Source: DATFXM01 sp035315885 (GTDB lineage: Bacteria; Acidobacteriota; Blastocatellia; UBA7656). From it: a stretch of 47,406 bases of DNA. The notes beneath the pieces were generated by a model that did not search any database, had not been told where the DNA came from, and saw only the letters and a program-made list of their open reading frames with translations. The DNA lies in NCBI GenBank assembly GCA_035315885.1, contig DATFXM010000054.1, positions 1-47,406 on the forward strand. The letters are read 5' to 3'. This document shows, one piece after another, positions 14,673-23,201 of this stretch. The first letter of the stretch is position 1; the number at the start of each line of letters is the position of its first letter. Both the position numbers and the translations under genes were made by a program.

Positions 14673-16295
14673 ATGCTCAGCACCATGCAGGATCGTCCGC
14701 TGACGATCACTCATATCTTTCAACACGGACGCCGCATTCACGCGGACAGTGAAGTCGTGACCTTTATGGGCGACTCCTCGCGACGCGCTACTTACGGACA
14801 GATAGCAAATCGAGCGGAGCGACTCGCTTCCGCGCTAAAACGGCTTGGCATTCGCGAGGGCGACCGCGTAGGCACCTTTATGTGGAACTCGCAGGAACAC
14901 CTGGAAGCCTATCACGCCATACCTTGCATGGGCGCGGTTTTGCACACTCTCAACCTCCGCTTGTTTCCTGATCAGCTTGCGTACATCATCAACCATGCTC
15001 AAGACCGCGCAATCATCGTGGATGATTCGCTGATACCACTACTGTCAAAGGTCGTTCACGAGCTGAAGACCGTCCAGCACTACATCATAGTCGGCAACGG
15101 CGATGCCGGAGCCCTCGGATCTACTGCTCTTCGTTATGAGGAGTTGCTTGAAAACGAACAACCTGGATTTGATTGGCCTGAGATCGACGAACGCGCCGCG
15201 GCAGCGATGTGCTACACCAGCGGCACCACTGGCAATCCCAAGGGAGTCGTTTACTCGCACCGTTCGACGTTTCTGCACTCGCTGGCGGTATGCGCGGGCT
15301 CTGTGTTTGCGCTGACCGAGTACGATCGCATCCTGCCAGTCGTTCCGATGTTTCACGCCAACGCTTGGGGCCTGCCTTATGCGGGGTGGCTTGCCGGATC
15401 GGATTTTGTAATGCCGGGTCGCTTTCTACAGGCTGAACCGCTCTGTAGGTTGATAGCCGAAGAACGCCCAACATTCTCCGGCGCAGTCCCAACGATCTGG
15501 AATGAAGTCCTGAGATATGGCGAGACGCACACCGTCGATCTGTCATCGATCAGGCTGATCGTCTGCGGAGGATCTGCGGTGCCTCGATCGCTGATGGAGC
15601 GATTTCAAAACAAGTTCGGCGTGCGAATCCTCCAGGCTTGGGGAATGACTGAAACCAGCCCGCTCGCGGCAATCGCGTACCCACCAAGGAACTGCAAACC
15701 CGAAGATGAGCTCAACTGGAGATCGAAGACGGGGCGCGTGAAGCCCGGAGTAGAAATCCGAATCACCGACGGCGACCAGCCGTTGCCCTGCGACGGCGTC
15801 TCGGTCGGCGAGATCGAGATCCGTGGACCGTGGATCACCGCAAGTTATTTCGGCGATCCCTCTCCCGAAAAGTTTCACGACGGCTGGCTGCGAACTGGTG
15901 ACGTCGGAACCATCGACCAGCGAGGGTTCATCCAAATAACCGATCGAGCGAAGGACGTGATCAAGTCCGGCGGCGAATGGATCTCCACGGTGGATCTCGA
16001 GAACGCCATCATGTCGCACCCAGACGTGATCGAAGCGGCGGTCATCGGCGTGCCCGACGAAAAGTGGGACGAACGCCCGCTGGCCTGCGTGGTGCTGCGC
16101 GACTCAAGCACTGCAGACGCGCAGCAGCTTAGCGAGTTCCTCGCGGACCGTGTCGCAAGATGGTGGGTTCCCGAGCGATGGAGTTTCATTGAGGAAGTCC
16201 CCAAAACGAGCGTGGGCAAGTTCGACAAGAAAGTGCTTCGGGCGCGTCGAGAGCACGCCGAACTTCAAATCGTACACATCGGCGCGAAAAGATGA
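14673..16295 (+). CDS. Acyl-CoA synthetase (AMP-dependent, medium/long-chain fatty acid type)
   Basis: A 540-residue adenylate-forming enzyme that activates a carboxylic acid to its CoA thioester through an acyl-adenylate. The P-loop-like motif YTSGTTGNPKGVVYSH starts at residue 181. The adenine-binding motif is QAWGMTETSPLA. The hinge region is WLRTGDVGTIDQRGFIQITD followed by R-KDVIKSGGEWIS, and the catalytic C-terminal lysine motif is KTSVGKFDKKVLR. The N-terminal HTLNLRLFPDQLAYI matches the fatty-acyl branch rather than acetyl-CoA synthetase. A Shine-Dalgarno GGAGG lies ahead of the ATG. A secreted cyclophilin and a TetR regulator follow at short spacing. Confidence 0.93.
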   Translation: MLSTMQDRPLTITHIFQHGRRIHADSEVVTFMGDSSRRATYGQIANRAERLASALKRLGIREGDRVGTFMWNSQEHLEAYHAIPCMGAVLHTLNLRLFPDQLAYIINHAQDRAIIVDDSLIPLLSKVVHELKTVQHYIIVGNGDAGALGSTALRYEELLENEQPGFDWPEIDERAAAAMCYTSGTTGNPKGVVYSHRSTFLHSLAVCAGSVFALTEYDRILPVVPMFHANAWGLPYAGWLAGSDFVMPGRFLQAEPLCRLIAEERPTFSGAVPTIWNEVLRYGETHTVDLSSIRLIVCGGSAVPRSLMERFQNKFGVRILQAWGMTETSPLAAIAYPPRNCKPEDELNWRSKTGRVKPGVEIRITDGDQPLPCDGVSVGEIEIRGPWITASYFGDPSPEKFHDGWLRTGDVGTIDQRGFIQITDRAKDVIKSGGEWISTVDLENAIMSHPDVIEAAVIGVPDEKWDERPLACVVLRDSSTADAQQLSEFLADRVARWWVPERWSFIEEVPKTSVGKFDKKVLRARREHAELQIVHIGAKR

Positions 16296-16310
16296 CGCGC
16301 CACATCTGCG

Positions 16311-17078
16311 ATGACATTTCGTTCCAGAGCACCAATCTTTATTGCAGCGGAATTCATGGCGGTGGCCATGCTCGCGTTTCACACCCAAGCTTCATTCTGG
16401 GAACAAACCGGGGATTCGCGCAAAGCTTTGATGGACCCGCGGGACCAAGTCTGGCAACGTCACGCGCCGGAGATCTTCTGGGTGACTCTTGAGACGTCGA
16501 AGGGATCGTTCCTAGTGGAATGCCACCGGGACTGGGCACCGATTGGCGCGGATCGATTTTACAATCTGGTGGCCACCGGCTTTTTTGACGACTCACGATT
16601 CTTTCGGGTACGGGCGGGGTTCATCGCGCAGTTTGGTATACCCGGCGAGCCGTCGGTGGCCGCAGTGTGGCAACACCAGTCAATTCCCGACGATCCCCGA
16701 CGCCAAAGCAATGTTCGCGGAAGCATTGCTTATGCGATGACCGGCCCCGATACCCGAACAACTCAGCTCTATATAAACCTGGGCGAGAACACCAGGCTGG
16801 ACGCGGAAGGATTCGCACCGATGGGCAAGGTTGTGCAAGGCATGGAAGTCGTGGACAAGCTGTATTCGGGCTACGACGAAACGGCCGGAGGGGGCATGCG
16901 AGGAGGGAAACAGGGTCCAGTATTCGAAGGTGGCAACGCATATCTCGACAAAGCGTTTCCGAAGCTGGACAGATTGGTCCGATCGACGGCGTTCAAGTCC
17001 AAACCGGCGGCCTTACGTCCAATATCCATTTCAATTGACATCTCGTCGATTGGTGATATGCTTAACGCCGTTAACTGA
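16311..17078 (+). CDS. Secreted/periplasmic peptidyl-prolyl cis-trans isomerase (cyclophilin type)
   Basis: 255 residues. An N-terminal hydrophobic signal segment (roughly residues 7-27, ending HTQA) is followed by a cyclophilin domain: VTLETSKGSFLVECHRDWAP, DRFYNLVATGFFDDSRFFRV, FIAQFGIPGEP, GSIAYAMTGPDTRTTQLYIN and FAPMGKVVQGMEVVDKLYSGY. It probably catalyses prolyl isomerisation during folding of exported proteins. The ATG is 15 nt past the acyl-CoA ligase stop. Its 3' end contains a palindrome (17062-17074) that may belong to regulation of the next gene. Confidence 0.92.
   Translation: MTFRSRAPIFIAAEFMAVAMLAFHTQASFWEQTGDSRKALMDPRDQVWQRHAPEIFWVTLETSKGSFLVECHRDWAPIGADRFYNLVATGFFDDSRFFRVRAGFIAQFGIPGEPSVAAVWQHQSIPDDPRRQSNVRGSIAYAMTGPDTRTTQLYINLGENTRLDAEGFAPMGKVVQGMEVVDKLYSGYDETAGGGMRGGKQGPVFEGGNAYLDKAFPKLDRLVRSTAFKSKPAALRPISISIDISSIGDMLNAVN
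17062..17074. promoter_or_regulatory. Palindrome TTAACG-C-CGTTAA upstream of the TetR gene
   Basis: Perfect 6-bp arms with a 1-nt centre, 30 nt ahead of the TetR start and inside the last codons of the cyclophilin gene. A related element, TTAACGGTGTTAAC, lies just past the TetR gene at 17734-17747. TetR-family repressors usually bind palindromes near their own gene, so this is a candidate operator (inference). Confidence 0.4.
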
Positions 17079-17103
17079 CAGCACACTGTAAACGAGGAGA
17101 TAG

Positions 17104-17715
17104 ATGGGGACGCCTAAGCAGCGGAGGGAGCGGGAGAAGGAAGAGTTGCGGCAGGAAATATTGGACGCCGCGCGCGAGCTGTTCGTGAAGGAAGGCTATG
17201 AGAACGTTTCCATGAGGCGCATAGCCGAGAAGATCGAGTACTCGCCGACTACTATCTATTTGTATTTTGAAGACAAAGCGTCGCTGTTGTTTGCGATTTG
17301 CGAAGAGACTTTTGCCCGACTGACGAAGCGGATGGAGGCCATAAGGCAGGAGAGTCCCGACCCGTTGGACTCGCTTCGAAAGACCTGCCGCGCCTACGTT
17401 GAGTTCGGCCTGAAATACCCAAATCACTACCGCGTGACTTTCATGAACCAGCGCGAGAACCAGGGCACCGACCACTATATGCGGGAGGGGTCGATGGGGC
17501 TCAAATGCTATTCCGCGCTGCGCAGCAACGTAGAGGAGTGCGTGAAGCAGGGTAAGCTCCGCGACGGCGATGTGGAGGCGATCACCCAGGCCATGTGGGC
17601 GGCGGGGCACGGCCTTACATCTCTTCTGATAACGAAGCCCGACTTCCCGTGGGTGGGCAAGGCAAAGCTGATCGATCTCATGGTGGAAACCATGCTGGAC
17701 GGGCTGCGAGCCTAA
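17104..17715 (+). CDS. TetR/AcrR family transcriptional regulator
   Basis: 203 residues. The N-terminal helix-turn-helix is evident: ILDAARELFVKEGYENVSMR followed by RIAEKIEYSPTTIYLYFEDK (about residues 17-56), the standard TetR DNA-binding unit. The C-terminal part, with LRKTCRAYVEFGLKYPNHY and AMWAAGHGLTSLLI, resembles the ligand-binding domain of the AcrR-type WHG-containing subgroup. The start is supported by GAGGAG (17094-17099). Position behind an acyl-CoA ligase suggests it may control fatty-acid use in response to an acyl ligand, but that is inference. Confidence 0.93.
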   Translation: MGTPKQRREREKEELRQEILDAARELFVKEGYENVSMRRIAEKIEYSPTTIYLYFEDKASLLFAICEETFARLTKRMEAIRQESPDPLDSLRKTCRAYVEFGLKYPNHYRVTFMNQRENQGTDHYMREGSMGLKCYSALRSNVEECVKQGKLRDGDVEAITQAMWAAGHGLTSLLITKPDFPWVGKAKLIDLMVETMLDGLRA

Positions 17716-17733
17716 TTTTTTTTGGAACTTCGC

Positions 17734-17747
17734 TTAACGGTGTTAAC
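17734..17747. promoter_or_regulatory. Imperfect palindrome TTAACGGTGTTAAC downstream of the TetR gene
   Basis: It shares GCTTAACG and GTTAAC with the perfect palindrome at 17062-17074. It begins 18 nt after the TetR stop codon, behind a T-rich run (17716-17724). It may be a second operator; no promoter for a downstream gene is obvious next to it. Confidence 0.3.
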
Positions 17748-18174
17748 GTAGTTAGGATTGTTAAGGTGGAATGGCTTGTTAAGCAAGCGAATGGTGTAAA
17801 CCTCGAGCAGGATTGGACAAAGACCGGGTTGGATAAGCGCAAGAAGGTACGAGAAGCCGTGGTTAGACAAATGGACAAGGCGGGAAGAAAGCTGAGCCGC
17901 AACGAACACAACAGTGCAGCTATATCTCTCCCGCTCAGGTATTTGACGGGTCCTTTCTTCCTTGCGGGTAAGGAAGGAGCCACGGGTCCCGGCGCGGCCT
18001 CGGGTGTCCTCGCCGATGAACTGAATGCTCGACTCCGCGCCGGGTGCCCTGTTCACGTGACGTCAAGACTCACTTGGAGGAAGTCCCCGACCGATAACTC
18101 AACGACAAGGCGGATCACGCCTGATTCTAATCGTGGAGCAAACGCGGCTTCATAACTTGAAAGGAGCAAACCTC
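17748..18174. other. Intergenic region without a supported gene
   Basis: About 425 nt between the TetR gene and the small secreted protein. Open frames cross it, but none shows a domain or ribosome-binding site. A short inverted element (TTCCTTGC / GGTAAGGAA around 17956-17976) is visible. The last 15 nt contain the ribosome-binding site of the next gene. Confidence 0.5.
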
Positions 18175-18528
18175 ATGAGAAGGATAATTTCTGCGGCATT
18201 GATGTTGGCGCTGTTTGCAATGGTAGCGGGAGCGAAGCCCGCTTCGGCTCAGGAAATCACCCGTTCGGTTGTCATCACTCGTGACAGCAAGGTGGGCGGA
18301 AAGCAGGTTTCCAAGGGCGACTACGAAATCAAGTTCGTTGAAGGAAAAGACGGCGAGCTGGTTCTATTGAAAGGCAAACAGGAGATTTCGAAGGCCAGCT
18401 ACAAAGTGACTAAGCTCTCGCAGCCCGCGCCCAACAGCGCAATTGCATACAACGCGACGTCGGACGGTGCATACACGGTCAAAAGAATCGAGTTTAAGGG
18501 CAAGAGCGAGGCTCTGGTCCTGGAGTAA
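18175..18528 (+). CDS. Small secreted protein of unknown function
   Basis: 117 residues. MRR followed by a hydrophobic stretch and ASA-QE gives a clear Sec signal peptide with cleavage after residue 25. The mature part, about 92 residues, is lysine-rich and looks all-beta (VVITRDSKVGGKQVSKGDYE, IKFVEGKDGELVLLKGKQEI). I chose the ATG at 18175 because AAAGGAG ends 8 nt upstream and the signal peptide begins there; a GTG at 18133 would put charged residues before it. Similar small proteins with a ...GGKQVSKGDYEIKF-like core are familiar in acidobacterial secretomes, but I can give no function. A terminator-like hairpin follows the gene. Confidence 0.75.
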   Translation: MRRIISAALMLALFAMVAGAKPASAQEITRSVVITRDSKVGGKQVSKGDYEIKFVEGKDGELVLLKGKQEISKASYKVTKLSQPAPNSAIAYNATSDGAYTVKRIEFKGKSEALVLE

Positions 18529-18553
18529 ACAAGGTTCTATGAGCGGATCCGAA

Positions 18554-18612
18554 GCGAGGCGGGGGGCAGGGCGCATTATTATGAGCGTCCGCCTCGCCTC
18601 CTGTTTGTTTTC
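18554..18612 (+). terminator. Probable terminator after the small secreted protein gene
   Basis: GCGAGGCGG (18554-18562) pairs with CCGCCTCGC (18589-18597), with an inner helix GGGCGC/GCGTCC, followed by TCCTGTTTGTTTTC. The T-tract is interrupted, so efficiency is uncertain. Confidence 0.5.
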
Positions 18613-18927
18613 GAACGCTGACCTTCCCAAAACCGAGACAATCTCAATCTCATCTTAGCTTCAAGAACCCACTGTCGTTAGAGTTGCGGTTCGAGCTCCA
18701 CTGGCACGTCGATTGACACAGGATAGCGCCGCTTCTGTTAATGGCTGAAGCGCTGAAGGCGTTAATAGAGCTGGGACCGGGTCTGACGAGAATCGTTGGT
18801 TGCGCTTGCCATCGGGTGTAAACTCAGAAGCTGCGGTAATTTGATGAAACGACAGCCCGCTCCTGGACGTATCAATCGATTGATCAGTCCTGTTTAAAGT
18901 AGCATCTTACCGTTTGAGGGAGAGTAT
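18613..18927. other. Intergenic region upstream of the TolC-like gene
   Basis: About 315 nt with no supported ORF. It must hold the promoter of the outer-membrane channel gene, but I see no clear -35/-10 pair. GGGAGAG immediately before 18928 is that gene's ribosome-binding site. Confidence 0.45.
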
Positions 18928-20751
18928 ATGTGTAAAGGAAACCGAAGGCTTCTTTCGTTGAACTATGTTTGCCGGCCAATCCTGGCAATAGCGTTGTGCT
19001 TCAGCTATTTGCCAGTCGCGGCGTTCGGTCAGAATGGCATTGTCGCGAAGACGCCTCAGCAGACCACTGGTTCGCAGTCGACTCAGTCTCAGAACCCGAT
19101 CACCCAGCCGCTGGCACTTTCGCCCGATGTCCCACCCGATAGGGTTGGCATCAATCCGGGGCAGGTGCAGACCCTGTCGCTGCAGGATGCGATTGCGATG
19201 GCGCTCAAGAACAATTTGGACATCGCCAGCTTTCGCGAAGGCGTACAGATTGCGCAGCAAAATTTGCGTTCGCTGCGCGGCATTTACGACATCGTGTCCG
19301 GGGCTGAAGTCAACTACCGAAACCAGAGCGTCCCGGTGGCCAATCTGTTTGCAGGTGGTGGCACGACGGGTTCCTTCAATTCCAAGACGATCAACTACAA
19401 CTTCACCACCAATCAGGCCATCGAGCGCGGCGGCGGATTCTGGGAAGCCGATTTCACAAACAACCGGGTAAACACCAGCAATACGGCGTCAACGCTGCCA
19501 ACTCAGTACAACACCAATTTCAACTTCCAGTTCACTCAGCCGCTGCTCAGAAACTTCTCGATCGACTCAAATCGACGTCAGATTCAACTCGCGAAAAAGT
19601 CGCTGGATCTATCGGACAGCCAGTTCCGGCAGCGTGTCATCGAGACCATCAACTCGGTGCAGCGCGCCTACTGGGATCTAGTTTTTGCGATTCGGAACGA
19701 GAGGATTGCTCGCGAAAGCGTCGAGCTGGCCAAGACGCAGCTTGACAACAATCGCAAGATGGTAGAGGCGGGAACTCTCGCGCCCATCGAGCTGCGGTCG
19801 AATGAAGCTACTCTGGAGCAGAACAAAGGGAACGTTATTCTGGCGCTGCAGCAAATCACCACCGCCGAAAACGTCCTGAAGGGACTTTTGCTGAAGGAGC
19901 AGAACGATACGTTGTGGAATTCTGCGGTCTCGCCGACAGACGAGCCGCAATCGGCTGAGGCGAAGGCCGATCTGGACGAGGCGACGCGCCTGGCGTTGAA
20001 GAATCGGCCCGAGCTCGAACAGATGCGGCTGCAGCTCGACCAGAAACAAGTCGACATCAAGTTCTTCAAGAACCAGACGAAACCGCAGCTCGATTTTATC
20101 GGTGTCTTCTCGTCCCAGGGTCTCGCCGGAACGCCTTCGACGATTGTGAACCCGGGCGGTTTTGACAACCTGACTCAGGGAATCATCACAAATCTGAACT
20201 CGGCGCTTGGCACGCTCAGCCTGCCGCTGTTTACTCCTACTCCGCCGCCGGCCACGAGCACTCTGTCGGTACCCGAGCGATTTCAGGGTGGGTATGGACA
20301 AGCGTTGCACAACTTGTTCACTGGCGATTTCAAGACCTACCAGTTTGGCGTGCGGTTGAGCTTCCCCTGGCGAAACAGAACAGCGCAAGGGAACCTCGGC
20401 CGGGCGCTGGCTGAAGAGCGGCAGCTTGATGCGCGGCAGCGGCAACTGGTTCAGAACGTTGAGATCGATGTACGCAACGGTTTGCAGGCTGTGGAGGCGA
20501 CTCGACAGCGGTGGCAGGCGGCGGTGGCGCAACGACTGGCGGCAGATGCTCAGTACAAGGGCGAGCAGGAGAAATTCAGGGCCGGGTTGTCCACCAACTT
20601 CGTTGTGCTGCAGCGGTTGAATGATCTTTCGGCTGCGCAGGGAAACGAGGTTAGAGCACTCACCGACTACAACAAGGCGCTGGCCGATCTGCAGCGTGTC
20701 ACGGGCATGACGCTCGTCAACAACAACGTGCAGGTCACCTCGGCTAAATAA
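18928..20751 (+). CDS. TolC family outer membrane efflux/secretion channel
   Basis: 607 residues, longer than classic TolC (about 470-490) owing to an extended N-terminus and a low-complexity insert near residues 400-455 (NLTQGIITNLNSALGTLSLP). It has a signal peptide (ILAIALCFSYLPVAAFG). The repeat pair typical of the alpha-helical barrel is visible: LSLQDAIAMALKNNLDIASF in the first half and DEATRLALKNRPELEQMRLQ in the second. Coiled-coil segments of each half follow (QLAKKSLDLSDSQFRQRVIE; ALAEERQLDARQRQLVQNVE). It probably forms the outer-membrane exit duct for an efflux or type I system, but no adaptor or inner-membrane pump is adjacent. A strong terminator lies 27 nt downstream. Confidence 0.93.
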   Translation: MCKGNRRLLSLNYVCRPILAIALCFSYLPVAAFGQNGIVAKTPQQTTGSQSTQSQNPITQPLALSPDVPPDRVGINPGQVQTLSLQDAIAMALKNNLDIASFREGVQIAQQNLRSLRGIYDIVSGAEVNYRNQSVPVANLFAGGGTTGSFNSKTINYNFTTNQAIERGGGFWEADFTNNRVNTSNTASTLPTQYNTNFNFQFTQPLLRNFSIDSNRRQIQLAKKSLDLSDSQFRQRVIETINSVQRAYWDLVFAIRNERIARESVELAKTQLDNNRKMVEAGTLAPIELRSNEATLEQNKGNVILALQQITTAENVLKGLLLKEQNDTLWNSAVSPTDEPQSAEAKADLDEATRLALKNRPELEQMRLQLDQKQVDIKFFKNQTKPQLDFIGVFSSQGLAGTPSTIVNPGGFDNLTQGIITNLNSALGTLSLPLFTPTPPPATSTLSVPERFQGGYGQALHNLFTGDFKTYQFGVRLSFPWRNRTAQGNLGRALAEERQLDARQRQLVQNVEIDVRNGLQAVEATRQRWQAAVAQRLAADAQYKGEQEKFRAGLSTNFVVLQRLNDLSAAQGNEVRALTDYNKALADLQRVTGMTLVNNNVQVTSAK

Positions 20752-20777
20752 CAACAACTCCTTGCACGGTACAAATC

Positions 20778-20807
20778 AAAAGGGGCGGCACCGGGCCGCC
20801 CCTTTTT
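20778..20807 (+). terminator. Intrinsic terminator after the TolC-like gene
   Basis: GGGGCGGC (20782-20789), 5-nt loop, GCCGCCCC (20795-20802), flanked by AAAA and TTTTT. The symmetry would let it act in both directions, serving also the convergent PilZ gene. Confidence 0.9.
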
Positions 20808-20842
20808 GCTTCAGTAGAATCAGTCGATTGATGGTACGCGCG

Positions 20843-21157
20843 TCAGGCCACAAAGTTTCCTATCTGATCAGAATCCCGTTGAGAGATGCCCGTCAGATTA
20901 ACGCCGAATCCGACTCTAAATTCGTGACTCGTGACGATTCCCCTTGCGCAGACGTGGTGTCCATTGGGGAGTTTAAAGCTTAAACTCACATTTGAGCCCG
21001 TTACTGGGGGGACAAAGCTCTCAATAAAAACGGCGCGAGGGGTTAGATTCAGAATGCGGCAATCGCGTCCCAAACCGTTCACTTCGCATCTTGCTCGAAG
21101 GCTCGACTGGGAGTCCACACGCGGGCTCGCCGAAGTACAGGTGCCTACTGCACTCAT
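20843..21157 (-). CDS. PilZ-domain protein
   Basis: 104 residues on the minus strand. The order of elements fits a stand-alone PilZ domain: RARCEVNGLGRDCRILNLTP, RAVFIESFVPPVTGSNVSLS, KLPNGHHVCARGIVTSHEFR, and VGFGVNLTGISQRDSDQI. PilZ domains typically bind cyclic di-GMP and affect motility or exopolysaccharide. The usual RxxxR arginine pair is not clearly present at the N-terminus, so c-di-GMP binding is uncertain. A long ribosome-binding sequence AGAGGTGATC lies just before the ATG, complementary to the 16S tail, and strongly supports this being a real gene although a plus-strand frame overlaps it. Confidence 0.75.
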   Translation of the reverse strand: MSAVGTCTSASPRVDSQSSLRARCEVNGLGRDCRILNLTPRAVFIESFVPPVTGSNVSLSFKLPNGHHVCARGIVTSHEFRVGFGVNLTGISQRDSDQIGNFVA

Positions 21158-21752
21158 AGATCACCTCTTTCTAATAAAAAAGCACATCCAACAAAAAGCG
21201 CCTGGAGAAGCAATACCGAACCCTACTGCACCCTGGCTTGTTCGTTCCTCAAGCACTCATGCTCGAGCACTGAATCTCAAGCATCAATCCCAGCGCTGAC
21301 GCCCGCAAGTACGGGCTTTTAGCGCGCGGTTAAACCGCCAAGCTCTACAGCCTATAACAAACGCGCCGGGAGAGGCAAGCAAAATCGAATTCATTAAGCC
21401 AAATGTCAAAAATACGCAGCATTTCCCTGCTCTCGCGACTACTCTATGGTTCGCTCTCGCGAAAGGTTCTCGCGTGTCGCTCTCGCCCGAAACGAACATG
21501 ATTGAATCGGCCTTCAGATCGTCCACGGCCCGTTTCGGGGGACCAAAGCAGACCGCCGCTCAATACTGGCGTTTGCGTGTAGATTCCTGATAAAAAACTC
21601 ATCCTGGAGCTCACAAGATGCGTAATGTGTTACGAACGTGAGCTCTCTGCTGCGATTTCCGCCGCCGGACGTGCCCCTTGAGTACAACACACAGGCACGC
21701 GCGAACGGCCGGAATTATCAACCTGGTCGCCTCGAATTGAAGGAGGGGTCAG
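21158..21752. other. Intergenic region upstream of the first DUF1800 gene
   Basis: About 595 nt without a recognisable gene. Features: a small hairpin GCCCG/CGGGC followed by TTTT (21301-21320), and a cluster of CTCTCGCG-like octamers between 21431 and 21490. The first DUF1800 gene's ribosome-binding site GAAGGAGGGG is at 21739-21748. No clear promoter is visible. Confidence 0.5.
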
Positions 21753-23189
21753 ATGGCAGGCATCACCTATCTCGAAGCGGCCCATTTGCTCAGGCGGATG
21801 GGTTTTAGTGGAAGTTCCGACGAGATCGATGCTCTGGTAAGCCGAGGCCGAGAGGGAGCGGTAGACTCTCTGCTCAACTTCACGCAGACTGACAACGGCA
21901 GCCTCGAAAGCCTGATCAGCACTCACTTCGATTTCTCAGACCCGGCGAATTTTGCCCGCTTCAACCGATCTGAGTTGCAGAGATGGTGGTTCACTCGGAT
22001 GGTCCACACTCGCCGGCCATTCGAGGAGAAGATGACCTTGTTCTGGCACAACCACTTCGCGACTGCCGCCTCAAAGGTCCAGGACATTTTCATGTACCTG
22101 CAGAACCTGACGCTCCGGGCTCACAGTCTGGACCGATTTGACGATTTGCTGCTCGCGGTGGCCCAGGATCCGGCGATGCTGATCTGGCTGGACGGCATCA
22201 CAAATATTCAGACCAGCCCAAACGAAAATTTCGCCCGCGAACTGCAGGAGTTGTTTTCGATGGGCATCAAAGACGTCGTTACCGGCGAATCGAACTATTC
22301 CGAAAACGATGTCAAAGAGATTGCCCGGGCATTCACCGGCTGGAAGTTCTTTCACCCAAACGGAAATCCGAACCCGTTCGCCTTCACGTTTATCGTAGTC
22401 CCCAATCAGCACGACAACAGGACAAAGACCGTCTACGGACAGAGCGGCAACTACGACGGTGCAGACATAGTAGCAATTATCGCGGCTCGTCGGGGCACCG
22501 CCAGATTTCTTGTAAAGAAGCTCTTCGAGTTTTTCGTCTATCCGCTCAGTGACAGTAGCGATGACAAAAAGACCATCGAGAAGTTTGCCGACGTCTATTT
22601 TCGCGAGAACCATTCAATAAGAGAACTGGTGCGCGCAATCTTCACTTCGGACGAATTCTTCAGCTCGCGCGCGATCTTCGGACTTGTAAAGTCTCCGGTG
22701 GAATTAGTGGTCGGAGCAGTAAAGATGATTGGCGCGCGCTACAACCCCGGCACGTTTGCCAGCGGCTCGAACATACTCGGTCAGTTCTCTATCTTCCTCG
22801 GACAGGAACTGTTCAACCCGCCGGACGTGGCGGGCTGGAAATTGAATCTGGGCTGGATAAACACGTCGACGCTTCTGAACCGCTATACGTTCGCAGATTT
22901 CTTGATCATCACCAGAACATCGAACCCGGATCAACCTGGTGCGTGGGTCGCTCACGAACAACTCAGGTCGCTTACCAAAAAAACCGCCAAGAAGACGGTC
23001 AAGAGGCTGCTGTCGGTGCTTGGACCTTTGGATGTTGACTCATCGACCCGCCGGGCGTTGATCGAGTACCTGAATGCCGATGATCGAGGCAATCAGACTG
23101 TTTTCTCGCCGGACGATGCTGCGGTGGACAAGAAAGTGCGCGGGCTTGTTCACCTCATCATGTGCCTTTCGGAGTTCCAGCTCGGCTGA
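21753..23189 (+). CDS. DUF1800 family protein, first copy
   Basis: 478 residues of the DUF1800 family, large proteins usually encoded beside a DUF1501 protein and thought to act with it outside the cytoplasm. Seen: LEAAHLLRRMGFSGSSDEID near the N-terminus, LQRWWFTRMVHTRRPFEEKM then TLFWHNHFATA, ENFARELQELFSMGI, EIARAFTGWKFF, NQHDNRTKTVYG, and VAGWKLNLGWINTSTLLNRY. No signal peptide is evident at the chosen start. The start has a strong GAAGGAGGGG. A DUF1501 gene follows after 12 nt, and the whole pair is repeated at 24919-27655. The biochemical function is unknown. Confidence 0.92.
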   Translation: MAGITYLEAAHLLRRMGFSGSSDEIDALVSRGREGAVDSLLNFTQTDNGSLESLISTHFDFSDPANFARFNRSELQRWWFTRMVHTRRPFEEKMTLFWHNHFATAASKVQDIFMYLQNLTLRAHSLDRFDDLLLAVAQDPAMLIWLDGITNIQTSPNENFARELQELFSMGIKDVVTGESNYSENDVKEIARAFTGWKFFHPNGNPNPFAFTFIVVPNQHDNRTKTVYGQSGNYDGADIVAIIAARRGTARFLVKKLFEFFVYPLSDSSDDKKTIEKFADVYFRENHSIRELVRAIFTSDEFFSSRAIFGLVKSPVELVVGAVKMIGARYNPGTFASGSNILGQFSIFLGQELFNPPDVAGWKLNLGWINTSTLLNRYTFADFLIITRTSNPDQPGAWVAHEQLRSLTKKTAKKTVKRLLSVLGPLDVDSSTRRALIEYLNADDRGNQTVFSPDDAAVDKKVRGLVHLIMCLSEFQLG

Positions 23190-23201
23190 AGGAGGATTGT
23201 C

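Noticed and set aside
17595..18155. Plus-strand ORF of 186 codons overlapping the TetR gene's 3' end
   Set aside because: It starts in another frame of the TetR gene, has no domain and no ribosome-binding site.
18070..18174. GGAGGAAGTCCCCGACC resembling the RNase P RNA P4 core
   Set aside because: The conserved P4 sequence is only partly matched and there are under 110 nt before the next gene, far too short for RNase P RNA.
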